From a virus, in IMG/VR virus record IMGVR_UViG_3300010373_000040, positions 21,240 through 85,239 of that record: a stretch of 64,000 nucleotides of DNA; one strand, 5' to 3'. Shown here in pieces: positions 29,563 through 38,539 of the stretch. Below the pieces are notes generated by a model, which saw only the letters and a list, made by a program, of their open reading frames with translations, searched no databases and was not told the DNA's origin. Position 1 is the stretch's first letter. Every line of letters begins with the position of its first letter. Position numbers and translations under genes: made by a program.

Positions 29563-29898
29563 ATGGAAACACTAATGACTTTTGGAGAAGCTCTTGAACT
29601 TGTTAAACAAGGGAAATTGATTTCTAGACAAGGTTGGAATGGTAAAGGTATGTTCATCTTCCAAAGACCTGAAGACAGCATTCACATCAGTACTGTAATT
29701 ACTCAAGTAAAATCGCTCCCTGCTGCAGTAAAGAGCTTTTATACTTCTAGAGTATGGGCTGATTCTGAGAACCAGATGGTTAAATTCACTCCATACTTGT
29801 GTATGAAAGCTGCTGATGATAGCATTGTAAATGGTTGGTTAGCATCTCAGACTGATATGTTGGCTAATGATTGGTCTGAGTTCAGCTACGGAGTATAA
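29563..29898 (+). CDS. tad2: DUF2829 protein; probable Thoeris anti-defence protein Tad2
   Basis: This 111-aa protein fits DUF2829: an N-terminal helix (MTFGEALELVKQGKLI), then SRQGWNGKGMFIF (21-33) and the C-terminal block PYLCMKAADDSIVNGWLASQ with DMLANDW. Characterised DUF2829 phage proteins are Tad2, which sequester the cyclic ADP-ribose signal made by Thoeris immune systems. By family this protein should act as a soluble tetrameric sponge in the host cytoplasm. It has its own leader (AAACACTAAACTTATTATG) and sits after the tRNA terminator, apart from virion genes. The family match is strong; the Tad2 role is inferred from homology. Confidence 0.85.
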   Translation: METLMTFGEALELVKQGKLISRQGWNGKGMFIFQRPEDSIHISTVITQVKSLPAAVKSFYTSRVWADSENQMVKFTPYLCMKAADDSIVNGWLASQTDMLANDWSEFSYGV

Positions 29899-29977
29899 AC
29901 ATTTACCGTATGATGGCTAAGGAGATCTTGGTCTGGGCCTGTAAACCTCATGAAACAAAGGTAATTTTAACACTAGA

Positions 29978-30229
29978 ATGAATATCCCAAAAGAAGCAGT
30001 AGAGAAGTTTAAGACCATAGTTGAATTACGACTCTACTGCTATATTTGTGATAACTCTTTTGAAGGTATGTGGCAACTCACCTGGATAGAGAAGATGGAA
30101 TTGAAAGATCAATACTTCATTAAAGCCAATCAAATCCCTAGAGCTTTAGAGAACCTAGTAAAAGAAGGAGTATTGAGTAGAGTTAAAAAAGGGGTTTATA
30201 AACTAGAAACACTTAATGAAGCCATATAA
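29978..30229 (+). CDS. Small winged-helix-like protein
   Basis: This 83-aa protein ends with FIKANQIPRALENLVKEGVL and a KKGVYKLE hairpin, a typical wing-and-recognition-helix arrangement. It begins MNIPKEAVEKFKTIVELRLY. It may bind DNA or a replication partner. Its last 14 nt overlap the metallopeptidase start. Confidence 0.68.
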   Translation: MNIPKEAVEKFKTIVELRLYCYICDNSFEGMWQLTWIEKMELKDQYFIKANQIPRALENLVKEGVLSRVKKGVYKLETLNEAI

Positions 30230-30605
30230 AACCTATCACTTTGAGATACCTTTACACATCTATCCTTTTAAGGTGTTGTTTAGTATGGGTGAATCAGATG
30301 AGGTCCTTCTCAAGAAATTGAAGAAGTATGGAGAGTTTCATCAAGAAGAGTCTGACAATCTCAAATTGACAGGTGTTGGAAGATGTATAATGTGTTTTGA
30401 TTATAGGCTGGTAATTATAAGAATAGACCCATTGTTTTCTGAGAAGCATGAAACATTAGGAACTATTAATCATGAAATACTCCATGCTGTTATCTATATA
30501 TTAGATGCTTGTGGAGTTAAGTTAGAGAAAGGAGTTAGTGATGAGGCTTTTACTTACTTAATGGGGTACATATCTGCAGAAATCCACAAGAAAATCAAAC
30601 TTTAG
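30216..30605 (+). CDS. Zincin-like metallopeptidase
   Basis: This 129-aa protein has the zinc motif H86-EIL-H90 within INHEILHAVIYIL, with a third-ligand candidate E110 in VSDEAFTYLMGYI. The HExxH plus downstream Glu layout is that of gluzincins. Small phage proteins of this type are common in Bacteroidota phages; their substrates are unknown. It is coupled to the winged-helix gene. Confidence 0.72.
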   Translation: MKPYKTYHFEIPLHIYPFKVLFSMGESDEVLLKKLKKYGEFHQEESDNLKLTGVGRCIMCFDYRLVIIRIDPLFSEKHETLGTINHEILHAVIYILDACGVKLEKGVSDEAFTYLMGYISAEIHKKIKL

Positions 30606-30625
30606 AAACACTTAAACAATAATAT

Positions 30626-30913
30626 ATGACAATTCTATTTCAACCTGACAGAGGGCATTTGATCTTAACAAAGCCAGCAGAGCCTACAGAAAAGGAGCTT
30701 AAATTACCAGACCATCTTACTAAATCAAAAGTGAAGATATGGGATGTAGTAGCTTCTAATCCAGGTAATGTTCACCAAGTTGGTGAAAAGATTATTCTTA
30801 CAGATGGGGCTAAAGTATTTACAATATCATTGCCTACTACAGAAGGTTCTATGGAATTCTGTACAGTGGATGATGACTGGGTATTTGGTAAAGTGGAAGA
30901 TGTCGCTATCTAA
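30626..30913 (+). CDS. Possible GroES-like co-chaperonin
   Basis: This 95-aa beta-rich protein begins MTILFQPDRGHLILTKPAEP. The order of features resembles GroES: R-x-L-I-L-KP strand, a polar loop (KELKLPDHLTKSK), VASNPGNVHQVGEKIILTDG and a closing CTVDDDWVFGKV strand. Phages such as T4 encode co-chaperonins for capsid folding. The mobile-loop hydrophobic tripeptide is not clear, so this is a structural analogy only. It overlaps the zinc-ribbon gene by 14 nt. Confidence 0.5.
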   Translation: MTILFQPDRGHLILTKPAEPTEKELKLPDHLTKSKVKIWDVVASNPGNVHQVGEKIILTDGAKVFTISLPTTEGSMEFCTVDDDWVFGKVEDVAI

Positions 30914-31121
30914 CCTTCCAGAGGCTATAGTATCGAGGATTCAGAAAGCTAGAGGTTTAGCAACTGAATCCTCTTTATCTTTGCAGAAACAAAGGTTAGA
31001 GATTTGTGATAAGTGTCCTGAGAAGAAAATGATAGGGACTGAGGTTTGTGGCCTCTGTGGCTGTTTTTTGCAGCTCAAGACATTAGTAGAAGATGAACAT
31101 TGTCAAATTAAGAAATGGTAG
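30900..31121 (+). CDS. Zinc-ribbon protein
   Basis: This is a 73-aa protein (MSLSNLPEAIVSRIQKARGL...) with CDKC, CGLCGC and a late CQIKKW, giving six Cys for one or two zinc sites. The closing C-x-x-KKW and the CGCxLxxK block are typical of small phage tail-region proteins of unknown function. The ATG at 30900 is preferred to an earlier in-frame ATG that lies deep in the previous gene. Confidence 0.72.
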   Translation: MSLSNLPEAIVSRIQKARGLATESSLSLQKQRLEICDKCPEKKMIGTEVCGLCGCFLQLKTLVEDEHCQIKKW

Positions 31122-31675
31122 ATATAGAAGAAATTACTATAGACAAGCTTATAAACGAATATGGAGGAATTCATATTAGAGGGTATGAAGATTATATAGT
31201 CCTTCCGACAAGTGAAATATTTTCTATAAAGTTCAATACTATAAGAAAATTAGTTCCTCAGATATTACATAAAAATGGAAAACCTTCGGCCTATAGACAA
31301 ATTGTGGTAAGACAGCAGGGCAAAGACCCTGCCAGGAGGTTGATTCACAGAATTGTAGCAGAGACATTCATACCTAATCCAGAAAACAAACCTCAAGTGA
31401 ATCACAAAGATGGTAATGGGTCTAATAACCATGTTGACAACTTAGAGTGGTGTACAGGTCATGAAAATATGGCTCATAGCTTCAGAATATTAAAAAGAAG
31501 AATGGCTGTAGGAGAAAAAGTACATTTAAGTAAACTTACAGAAGAAGAGGTTATAATGATACGAAAAATATATCCAAAGGGACATGCTACACAACAAGAG
31601 TTAGCCAAAATATTCAATTGTCATCCAACAACAATATATTCTGTTTTAAGTTACATAACATGGAAACATATTTAA
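31115..31675 (+). CDS. Free-standing HNH homing endonuclease
   Basis: This 186-aa protein has a NUMOD4-like N-terminal part, an HNH nuclease core (IHRIVAETFIPNPENKPQVN, then HKDGNGSNNHVDNLEW at 97-112) and a C-terminal helix-turn-helix (TQQELAKIFNCHPTTIYSVL) for target binding. Such genes spread by cutting related phage genomes. It overlaps the neighbouring genes at both ends by 7 and 16 nt, so it has settled between them without breaking either. Confidence 0.88.
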   Translation: MVDIEEITIDKLINEYGGIHIRGYEDYIVLPTSEIFSIKFNTIRKLVPQILHKNGKPSAYRQIVVRQQGKDPARRLIHRIVAETFIPNPENKPQVNHKDGNGSNNHVDNLEWCTGHENMAHSFRILKRRMAVGEKVHLSKLTEEEVIMIRKIYPKGHATQQELAKIFNCHPTTIYSVLSYITWKHI

Positions 31676-32466
31676 ATAGACCTACGTTTTTCGAGAAAGA
31701 TCATAAATATTTAAATTTAACCACTGGTGAACAATACACGAGTGTTACACAACTACTCCATAAGTATGCTCCAAAATTTGATGCTGATGTCATAGCTCAG
31801 AAATATGTAGCTAAAAGAACTGAAAACAAGCTTATAGCTGATTTAATGGCTAAATACGTAATTTCTAAGGATTCTTTATTGGAGTCATTTGAGAATATTG
31901 GTTATGTAGAGACAGTAAAGCTTCTTTGGAGAGAAGAGAATGAGAGATCTTGTATTTCTGGTACAGCTTATCATAAGAAGAAAGAAAACATTGATTTAGC
32001 TACTATTGAAGTAGGTCAAGTCCCTGTAGAAATAGAGGATCTATACCAATTAATTGACGGCACATATTTAGAGTTACTTATTTGGTCTAATGAATTAGGT
32101 ATTGCAGGTCAGGCAGATAAGGTGATTATTGAGACTATTGGAGAAGACAGATTTGTAACCATAATTGATTATAAAACAAACAAAGAGATTAAGAACTATA
32201 ACTACCTTAACAAAAGAGATGGTACTCCAGTAATTAATGAGTATCTTTTAGCTCCAGTGAACCATCTATGTAATTGTAATTATAACTTGTACCAATTACA
32301 ACTAAATTTGTATGCGTATCTTTTGGTACAGTTTGGCTTTAAGATTAAAGGTGGAAAGATCATCCATGTTACAGATAATGATAAGATTTATCCTTTAAAT
32401 AATCATCAAGCAGATATTGAAGCTATTATAGAAGACTATCGAAATGGTTCAAAAAGAGATAATTAA
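31660..32466 (+). CDS. PD-(D/E)XK nuclease (RecB/Cas4-like)
   Basis: This 268-aa protein has the nuclease signature: GTAYH (101-105), E138 in TYLELLIW, GQAD153 and IDYKTNKE (D170-x-K172), followed by YQLQLNLYAYLL. This fits RecB/Cas4-type exonucleases found upstream of the IHF-like gene in crAss-like phages. It probably acts in recombination or genome processing. I chose the ATG at 31660 (METYLNRPTF), which removes most of the overlap with the HNH gene. Confidence 0.85.
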   Translation: METYLNRPTFFEKDHKYLNLTTGEQYTSVTQLLHKYAPKFDADVIAQKYVAKRTENKLIADLMAKYVISKDSLLESFENIGYVETVKLLWREENERSCISGTAYHKKKENIDLATIEVGQVPVEIEDLYQLIDGTYLELLIWSNELGIAGQADKVIIETIGEDRFVTIIDYKTNKEIKNYNYLNKRDGTPVINEYLLAPVNHLCNCNYNLYQLQLNLYAYLLVQFGFKIKGGKIIHVTDNDKIYPLNNHQADIEAIIEDYRNGSKRDN

Positions 32467-32968
32467 GAAGATTGCTGAAAGAGAAGAGCTTACAGAAAAG
32501 CAGGTTGAGGAAATAATCAAATCTCAAGGTGACTTTACTGTAAAGTCTATGAAAGAGGGAAAATCTATTAAATTGAGTAGGTATGGGAAGTTAGTCCCTA
32601 TTGCCAGATTGAGAGATTATAGAGAGGGTAATATGCCTAAACCTAGTAGAAGGGTTAGAATTAGAGCTAAACTTGATACTCCAACTAGTAAGAAGCTTCC
32701 TACCTACAGAAGTATTATTGATCCTGATAAGTTAGTAAGAGCGTTCTGGATAGATTCTATTGCTACAGATGATAACTTCTGTGAGCTGTTCTTGTCTCAA
32801 GAGGAAGTAGAATTAGAATATTCTAAATCCTTTACTACAACAAAGATATTTTACATGGATCATAAGCCTAGAGAACAGGAAGGATTCTTTGTCTTGGGTT
32901 TAGAAGGGGTTATGAGCTATGTGATAGAAAGTGAGTTTAAAGCTAAATATGAAAGAATTTATGATTGA
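32444..32968 (+). CDS. IHF/HU-like DNA-binding protein
   Basis: This 174-aa protein has an HU/IHF-type N-terminal half: two helices (KEIIKKIAEREELTEKQVEE and IIKSQGDFTVKSMKEGKSIK) and the SRYGKLVPI strand. A basic extension follows (PSRRVRIRAKL). These proteins bend DNA. In crAss-like phages such proteins lie near the terminase genes and could help packaging or late transcription. Its start overlaps the nuclease gene by 23 nt. Confidence 0.75.
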   Translation: MVQKEIIKKIAEREELTEKQVEEIIKSQGDFTVKSMKEGKSIKLSRYGKLVPIARLRDYREGNMPKPSRRVRIRAKLDTPTSKKLPTYRSIIDPDKLVRAFWIDSIATDDNFCELFLSQEEVELEYSKSFTTTKIFYMDHKPREQEGFFVLGLEGVMSYVIESEFKAKYERIYD

Positions 32969-33224
32969 GTATAAGACTTATAGAAATAGATTTCATGGAT
33001 TTACCATAGAAGCTTTTAAAATAATGGGGGCTTCTTGGGATGGTGAAGTAGCTAGAGTATTCACAGAGAATGGTACAGTGAGTAACGGTGGCTTTGTAAC
33101 CGTTTCTGAGGATTTTTATAATAAGAATCTATCTGAATTAGTTTTTGGGTATCTTATAAAAGACGAAGAAAATATGATAACTCGTGATGAGTTTTCAAAA
33201 ACTTACACACCTGTAACAGAATGA
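32961..33224 (+). CDS. Hypothetical protein upstream of terminase genes
   Basis: This 87-aa protein begins MIEYKTYRNRFHGFTIEAFK. The ATG at 32961 overlaps the IHF-like stop by 8 nt. The frame extends further upstream to 32931. It is beta-rich and small. It is coupled by 4 nt to the next gene. The function is unknown. Confidence 0.65.
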   Translation: MIEYKTYRNRFHGFTIEAFKIMGASWDGEVARVFTENGTVSNGGFVTVSEDFYNKNLSELVFGYLIKDEENMITRDEFSKTYTPVTE

Positions 33225-33805
33225 TTAAGTTATTTGAAGTAAATGATCAAGGAATACCTGAGATTTCTACAGAAGCTAGGACTATTCAGGTGTTTAAGAA
33301 GCTAATTACCAGAGATAAGGGTAGTGAAGGTGATCATGATGGTAGAAAGAAACATCAAGCTACTAAAGAATTAGCTTTTATTTACTTCTATGCTAAGTTT
33401 GATAGTCCTTATGAGCAGTTTACAGTGGAGTCTGATAAGGTCCTACAGATTAAAAAAGCTGTTGGATTGGAAGATAAGTGGAAAATAGACTCAGATATAA
33501 AAGAGGCTATAGCTTATTTCCAGATGATTCAGAATACTAGATCAATGAAGCATTTAGCTTCTGTAGAAAATGCTATAGATAGCTTGTCTGATTATTTAAG
33601 AGATACTGATGTAAATGAAAGGATTAAAATAGGACCTAAGTCAGGGGAACTGGTGCATGATCTCAACAAGTATAAGTCCTTGGCTAAGGAGATGCCTGAT
33701 CTTATAGAGGCTTATCATAAGACTAAAGACCTTGTTAGAAAAGAATTACAAGAAGAACAACAGTTAAGAGCTGGGAGAACTACTAATAAGTATACCGAAG
33801 GTTGA
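33221..33805 (+). CDS. Putative small terminase-region protein
   Basis: This 194-aa helical protein begins MIKLFEVNDQGIPEISTEAR and has a long central helix region (DIKEAIAYFQMIQNTRSMKH) and a basic, coiled C-terminus. It ends exactly where the TerL start begins (TGATG). By position and helical nature it could be the small terminase subunit, but I see no clear helix-turn-helix, so this is inference. Confidence 0.62.
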   Translation: MIKLFEVNDQGIPEISTEARTIQVFKKLITRDKGSEGDHDGRKKHQATKELAFIYFYAKFDSPYEQFTVESDKVLQIKKAVGLEDKWKIDSDIKEAIAYFQMIQNTRSMKHLASVENAIDSLSDYLRDTDVNERIKIGPKSGELVHDLNKYKSLAKEMPDLIEAYHKTKDLVRKELQEEQQLRAGRTTNKYTEG

Positions 33806-35859
33806 TGAGTAAACAAGACTTCAAGTTTAAAAGTACCTGGAAATTTAGGGAAGCTGCTATCCACTTTGAGAAGCATAAGTGCTACACCTTTCATATTCCA
33901 GGTACTTTTAGTTATTTTGAGTTTTGGGATGAAGAAAAGAGAAGATGTACAGAAGGTTATATTGTAGGTGGTGTCAGAATTACAGGATACCACTATTTTT
34001 ATCTTAACTACTGTCCTATCATACAGGTAAAGGCTATTGGAGTAAATGATGGTCTTAAAAAACAAGCTGCAGAAAGGATTGAAGGGTTCCCTAAGTTTTG
34101 GGACCTAGATTGGAGGTACTTTACAGCTCTGGATATTGCTGAGTATGGTATATCAGAGGAAGACTATGCTAAACTCCCTGTAGAAATAGATATAGTATTA
34201 GATGAAGATAACACTTCTGGGGGTAAGCACTTTATCTGGTTAAAACCTAGAGGGGTTGGAGCTTCTTGGAAAGGTGCTTCTATGCCAGCCAGAAACTTCT
34301 TCTTTGTTAAGAATTCAAAATCTTACATGTTTGCTGAAAGTACTGAATATCTTAATAAGGATGGTATTTTCAGTAAATTTTTGCTTTATAAGAACTTTAT
34401 AAATGAACATACTCCCTTCTACAAATACACAGATGTAAAGAATGATCTAAACAAAATGCACCTCAGAGCTTCTCACAAAGATATGAAGGGGAATGAGATT
34501 GGGTTTATGTCAGAGGTGATGGGAGTTGCTGTAGAAGGTAAGGATGATAAGGTCCGTGGGAAAAGGGGTAAGATTACTTTATTTGAAGAGTTTGGAGCAT
34601 TTACTAATGCTGATAAATGTATAGAAGTTTCTAAGTCTTCTCATGAAGAAGGTAACTTGGTCTTTGGTACTATGGTCTGTTTTGGTACTGGAGGTACTGA
34701 GGGTAAGGCATTTGAATCTATGGAGAAGTTATTCTTCAATCCTATTTCTCAAGGAATGCTTAGATTCCACAACGTCTATGATGATGACTTAATTGGGACT
34801 GAATGTGGATTCTTCACTCCAGCTACATTCAACGTAGCATTTATAGATGAGGAAGGAAATACTGATAGAGTTAAGTCTAAAGCATTTTTAGATAAGGAAA
34901 GAGAGAAGAAATTAAAGTCTCCAGATCCTAATGATGCTGCCAGAGCAAAAGCAGAACATCCTTATACTCCTCAGGAAGCTCTACTAAGAACCAGCAGTAA
35001 CATCTTCCCTAAAGCAGAATTACTATCTTGGAAGACTGAATTAGTTTCTACTAGAAAAGCTGTAAATCTTGCTATTTATGGAGATTTAGAGGATACTAAA
35101 ACAGGGGTCAAATTCAGACCTAATCCTGATGCCAGGCCTGTTATGAAATATCCTCATGATAAGAAAGAAGATAATACTGGTTGTATAACTATATGGGAAA
35201 CACCTTTTAGGAAGGATGGGATAATATATGACAACATGTATATCCTAGTAGTCGATCCATATATGCATGATACCACTACAGGAGATTCCTTGGGAGCAGC
35301 CTATGTTATTAAGAACATAAACCCTTTATCTAAACCAGATGATATTATAGTAGCTTCTTTGGTTGGAAGACCTGCTACAATGGATATTTTTCATAAAAAA
35401 GTTAGACAATTATCAGAATACTACAATGCTAAAATTGGATTTGAAAACAACGCTGGTCAAGCTTTATTGGCCTACTTTAAGGCTAATAGAAAAATGCAAC
35501 TACTTGCTCCAGAGTTCTCTCTAGGGTTCAATGAAAATATCCCTAAATCTGGAGTCAGAAGAGGATATGGTATGCATATAGACCAAAGAAGAAAAGATAT
35601 AGGTCTTAGCTATTTAGCTGATTGGCTTATTAAAGAATGGACTGTAACTGAAGAAGGAGAAGTTCTGTATAATTATCATAAAATCTATGATATAGGTCTA
35701 TTAGAGGAGTTGATTAAGTTCAATCCTGATAGTAACTATGATAGAATTTCTGCTATGGTAGTTGGAATGTTCCACCAAAAGGAGATTGAGTGGAAATATG
35801 GTAATAAGGCTTTCGCTAAAACCCAATCTTCTGCCTTTTTTACCAACGTTCATTACTAG
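33805..35859 (+). CDS. terL: Terminase large subunit (TerL)
   Basis: This 684-aa protein is the ATP-driven DNA packaging motor. Its ATPase Walker A is KPRGVGASW (147-155), and Walker B is ITLFEEFG (257-264) with the catalytic Glu at 262. The RNase H-like nuclease follows with YILVVDPYMHD (D484) and further acidic residues downstream. The ATG at 33805 overlaps the upstream stop (TGATG). It precedes the portal gene, as in crAss-like phages. Confidence 0.93.
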   Translation: MSKQDFKFKSTWKFREAAIHFEKHKCYTFHIPGTFSYFEFWDEEKRRCTEGYIVGGVRITGYHYFYLNYCPIIQVKAIGVNDGLKKQAAERIEGFPKFWDLDWRYFTALDIAEYGISEEDYAKLPVEIDIVLDEDNTSGGKHFIWLKPRGVGASWKGASMPARNFFFVKNSKSYMFAESTEYLNKDGIFSKFLLYKNFINEHTPFYKYTDVKNDLNKMHLRASHKDMKGNEIGFMSEVMGVAVEGKDDKVRGKRGKITLFEEFGAFTNADKCIEVSKSSHEEGNLVFGTMVCFGTGGTEGKAFESMEKLFFNPISQGMLRFHNVYDDDLIGTECGFFTPATFNVAFIDEEGNTDRVKSKAFLDKEREKKLKSPDPNDAARAKAEHPYTPQEALLRTSSNIFPKAELLSWKTELVSTRKAVNLAIYGDLEDTKTGVKFRPNPDARPVMKYPHDKKEDNTGCITIWETPFRKDGIIYDNMYILVVDPYMHDTTTGDSLGAAYVIKNINPLSKPDDIIVASLVGRPATMDIFHKKVRQLSEYYNAKIGFENNAGQALLAYFKANRKMQLLAPEFSLGFNENIPKSGVRRGYGMHIDQRRKDIGLSYLADWLIKEWTVTEEGEVLYNYHKIYDIGLLEELIKFNPDSNYDRISAMVVGMFHQKEIEWKYGNKAFAKTQSSAFFTNVHY

Positions 35860-35870
35860 TAATATTTGTA

Positions 35871-35878
35871 TATATTTG
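35871..35878 (+). promoter_or_regulatory. Possible late promoter (-7 element) before portal
   Basis: TATATTTG lies 15 nt upstream of the portal ATG in the 34-nt gap after TerL. No TTTG is found 19-21 nt upstream, so it is only a half match; it may be chance in AT-rich DNA. Confidence 0.3.
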
Positions 35879-35893
35879 TAAAAATCACTACTC

Positions 35894-38329
35894 ATGGCTA
35901 AAGCTACCAGACAGAAATTACTATATTCTAAGAAAAATAAAGATTGGAGAAGGGAGTCTGTAGCATATTACTACCAGAGATGTAGACCAAACAATATACT
36001 TTTTCAGACATTATATAAAGCAGCTAATGGTGAGATAGATACTACTGACTATTCCTACATAACTAATCCTTATGGGAATGCTGTAGCTACTAGACCTGAA
36101 TTACAATCATATCCTGCTAAACTTAGAAACTATCCTATTATCCCAGAGATCATCCAATTGTTATTGGGAGAAAAGAGAGATAGACCTCTTTTAAGTTCTG
36201 TAATAGCTATTAATCCAGATACTATCAATAGAAAGAAAGCTGAGCAAGTTATTGCCATGAAAGGAGCTTTACAGCAAACCTTTGTAAATACTCTTAATGC
36301 TTTAGGGATGGATACTGGATTAGATACTAAACCAGTTCCTCCTTTAGATGAGTTTATGACTTCTCTGGATGATAATTGGGCTGATCAGAGATCTGTAGTA
36401 GGTCAGGAAGTACTTAATTACATCATTGAGGACCTAGATATTCCTGAGAAGTTTATACAGGCTTTTAAACATTGGTTAGTAACAGCTACTACCTATACTA
36501 TTAAAGATGTAATCAATGAAGATATTGTCTATAGAATCCTAAACCCTAAACATGTTGGATTTATAGCAGATGAAAATACTGAATATGTAGAGGATGCTGA
36601 AGCTGTCTGTGTGGATGAGTACATGTCCAAAGCTTCATTTTTAGACAGATATTGGTCTTTAATTCAAGAAACTATTATAGCTAATCCTGATCAGACAGAA
36701 AAGCAAACTAGAGAAGACCTTACTGATACTATAGATAGAGATGATAGATATACTACTAATAATCTTATCACAACCTTTGGCTCTTCCAGTAATTTATCTT
36801 CTGGTTTTTCTACAAGTTTGTATGATACTAACTTGTCTAGCTCTCAATTTATAGGGGTACTCGGTGAGAACATTAAGGTCAGTTATGTGAACTGGACCTC
36901 AATGAAGCTTATTAAGAAAGTAGCTATAATGAATGAAACAGGAGAATTAGAGACTATAATGGTTCCTGATGATTATAAAGTAGAACCAGCTTTTGGTGAA
37001 ACTCTTATTGAAGAGTACTGGGTAAATGAGAAGTGGGAGGGGTATGTAGTAGATAATGATAAATTCTATTTTGGGGTACAACCTATCCCTATTCAAAGAA
37101 ATGGTATCAATAATAAATCTTCTTGTAAGAATCTTATTAATGGTAGAATCAGAAGAATGGGTGATAGAAAGGCTTTATCTGTTGTAGAGCTTTTAATGCC
37201 TTTCCAACATCTATATAACTTTGGTCACTATAAGTTAAATAACATCTTAGCTAAGAATAAGGAGAAATTACTTCTTATGCCAATGGGATTAATGCCTGAT
37301 AAAAATGGCTGGGATATGTATACTACTATGTATCATGCAGATGCTAATGGTTTTATGTGGGTTGATGAAACCAAAGAGAACTTTATTACTGCAGTAAACG
37401 CTATTAAAGCTATTGATCTAGGTCTTGGTAATTATATAGAGTTTATGTATAGGTATCTACAGAATATTAAAGCTGAGGCTGAAGGAGTGGTAGGTATCAA
37501 TCCTCAAAGAAAGGCTGCTGTATCTGCTGGAGATGGATTAGGTACTACACAAACTGCTATAGCTCAATCTAGTGTTATTACTGCAGATCTATTTGAAGAC
37601 TTTGAGAAGTTCCAGGAGAAAGATCTTTGTGGGCTTTTGGACCTATCTAAATTTGCTTACATCAGTGGTAAGAAAGCAGCTTATTTGAACTCTGCAGGTA
37701 GAACAGCTTTCCTTGAGATTAATGCTGAAGATGAAGACTTCTCTGAATCTGAGTTTGGTGTTAAGGTATCTTCTTCTGCTAAAGAGAAAGAGAAGTTTGA
37801 TAAGATGAAGCAATTTGCTGAGACTTTAGCTAGTCAGAAAGTTAAAGCTTCTCAATTAGCTGCTATACTTAATGCTGAATCTAACTTTGGTAAGTTAGTT
37901 ACAGAACTTAAAGAAATTGAAGCTCAAGAAGATGCTCTAGCGCAACAAACTGCTCAAGCAGAAGCTGACTTCAAGAACCAAGAGCTACAGAGTAAAATGC
38001 AGTTAGAGCAACAGAAGATTAATCTTAAAATGTATGAGATTGATCAGAATAACATCACTGCTGAGAAGGTAGCTCTTATTCAGTCTGAGACTCAATTATT
38101 AGGATTGGATAAGAATCTTAATGGGGTAGATGATTCTCTAGAGGTAGAGAAAAATGCTTTAGCTAGAGATAAGCATCTTAATGAGATGGGTTTAAAGCAA
38201 AGAGAGCTTGATATGAAAGCTAGTGAAACTAAGATAAAGGCCGATACAGAGATATATAAAGCTGATACAATGCTTAAAATCGCCCAGGAAAACCAAAATA
38301 AAGCAGAAATTAAAGCTAAAAAGAAATAA
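35894..38329 (+). CDS. Portal protein
   Basis: This 811-aa protein should form the dodecameric ring through which DNA enters the head. It begins MAKATRQKLLYSKKNKDWRR. The block RPELQSYPAKLRNYPIIPEI is typical of crAss-like portals, and the body has the long central helical region expected. The last 150 residues are a Gln/Lys/Glu-rich coiled coil (QAEADFKNQELQSKMQLEQQ), perhaps a barrel extending into the head. It follows TerL and precedes small virion genes. Confidence 0.88.
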   Translation: MAKATRQKLLYSKKNKDWRRESVAYYYQRCRPNNILFQTLYKAANGEIDTTDYSYITNPYGNAVATRPELQSYPAKLRNYPIIPEIIQLLLGEKRDRPLLSSVIAINPDTINRKKAEQVIAMKGALQQTFVNTLNALGMDTGLDTKPVPPLDEFMTSLDDNWADQRSVVGQEVLNYIIEDLDIPEKFIQAFKHWLVTATTYTIKDVINEDIVYRILNPKHVGFIADENTEYVEDAEAVCVDEYMSKASFLDRYWSLIQETIIANPDQTEKQTREDLTDTIDRDDRYTTNNLITTFGSSSNLSSGFSTSLYDTNLSSSQFIGVLGENIKVSYVNWTSMKLIKKVAIMNETGELETIMVPDDYKVEPAFGETLIEEYWVNEKWEGYVVDNDKFYFGVQPIPIQRNGINNKSSCKNLINGRIRRMGDRKALSVVELLMPFQHLYNFGHYKLNNILAKNKEKLLLMPMGLMPDKNGWDMYTTMYHADANGFMWVDETKENFITAVNAIKAIDLGLGNYIEFMYRYLQNIKAEAEGVVGINPQRKAAVSAGDGLGTTQTAIAQSSVITADLFEDFEKFQEKDLCGLLDLSKFAYISGKKAAYLNSAGRTAFLEINAEDEDFSESEFGVKVSSSAKEKEKFDKMKQFAETLASQKVKASQLAAILNAESNFGKLVTELKEIEAQEDALAQQTAQAEADFKNQELQSKMQLEQQKINLKMYEIDQNNITAEKVALIQSETQLLGLDKNLNGVDDSLEVEKNALARDKHLNEMGLKQRELDMKASETKIKADTEIYKADTMLKIAQENQNKAEIKAKKK

Positions 38330-38330
38330 G

Positions 38331-38537
38331 ATGAAAAAACTAAGAGATATTCCTACAGATGCTTATACTAAGTATGCTAAGGGTGGCATTCATATCAAAG
38401 CTGCCAACAAAGGGAAATTTGACGCCACTAAAAAGAGGACTGGAGAGTCTACTGAAGAGTTAACTCATTCTAAAAATCCAGTCACAAAGAAGCGGGCTAT
38501 ATTTGCTCAAAACGCCTCTCACTGGAAAAAGAAATAG
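38331..38537 (+). CDS. Small basic virion-region protein with KG-repeat motif
   Basis: This 68-aa basic protein contains YAKGGIHIKAANKGKF and then LTHSKNPVTKKRAIFAQNAS before a KKK end. The first segment matches motifs repeated in the 647-aa tail-side protein at 51867. Similar small proteins with KRAxFAxNAxxW occur next to portal genes in related phages. It probably goes into the virion. The function is unknown. Confidence 0.75.
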   Translation: MKKLRDIPTDAYTKYAKGGIHIKAANKGKFDATKKRTGESTEELTHSKNPVTKKRAIFAQNASHWKKK

Positions 38538-38539
38538 TT

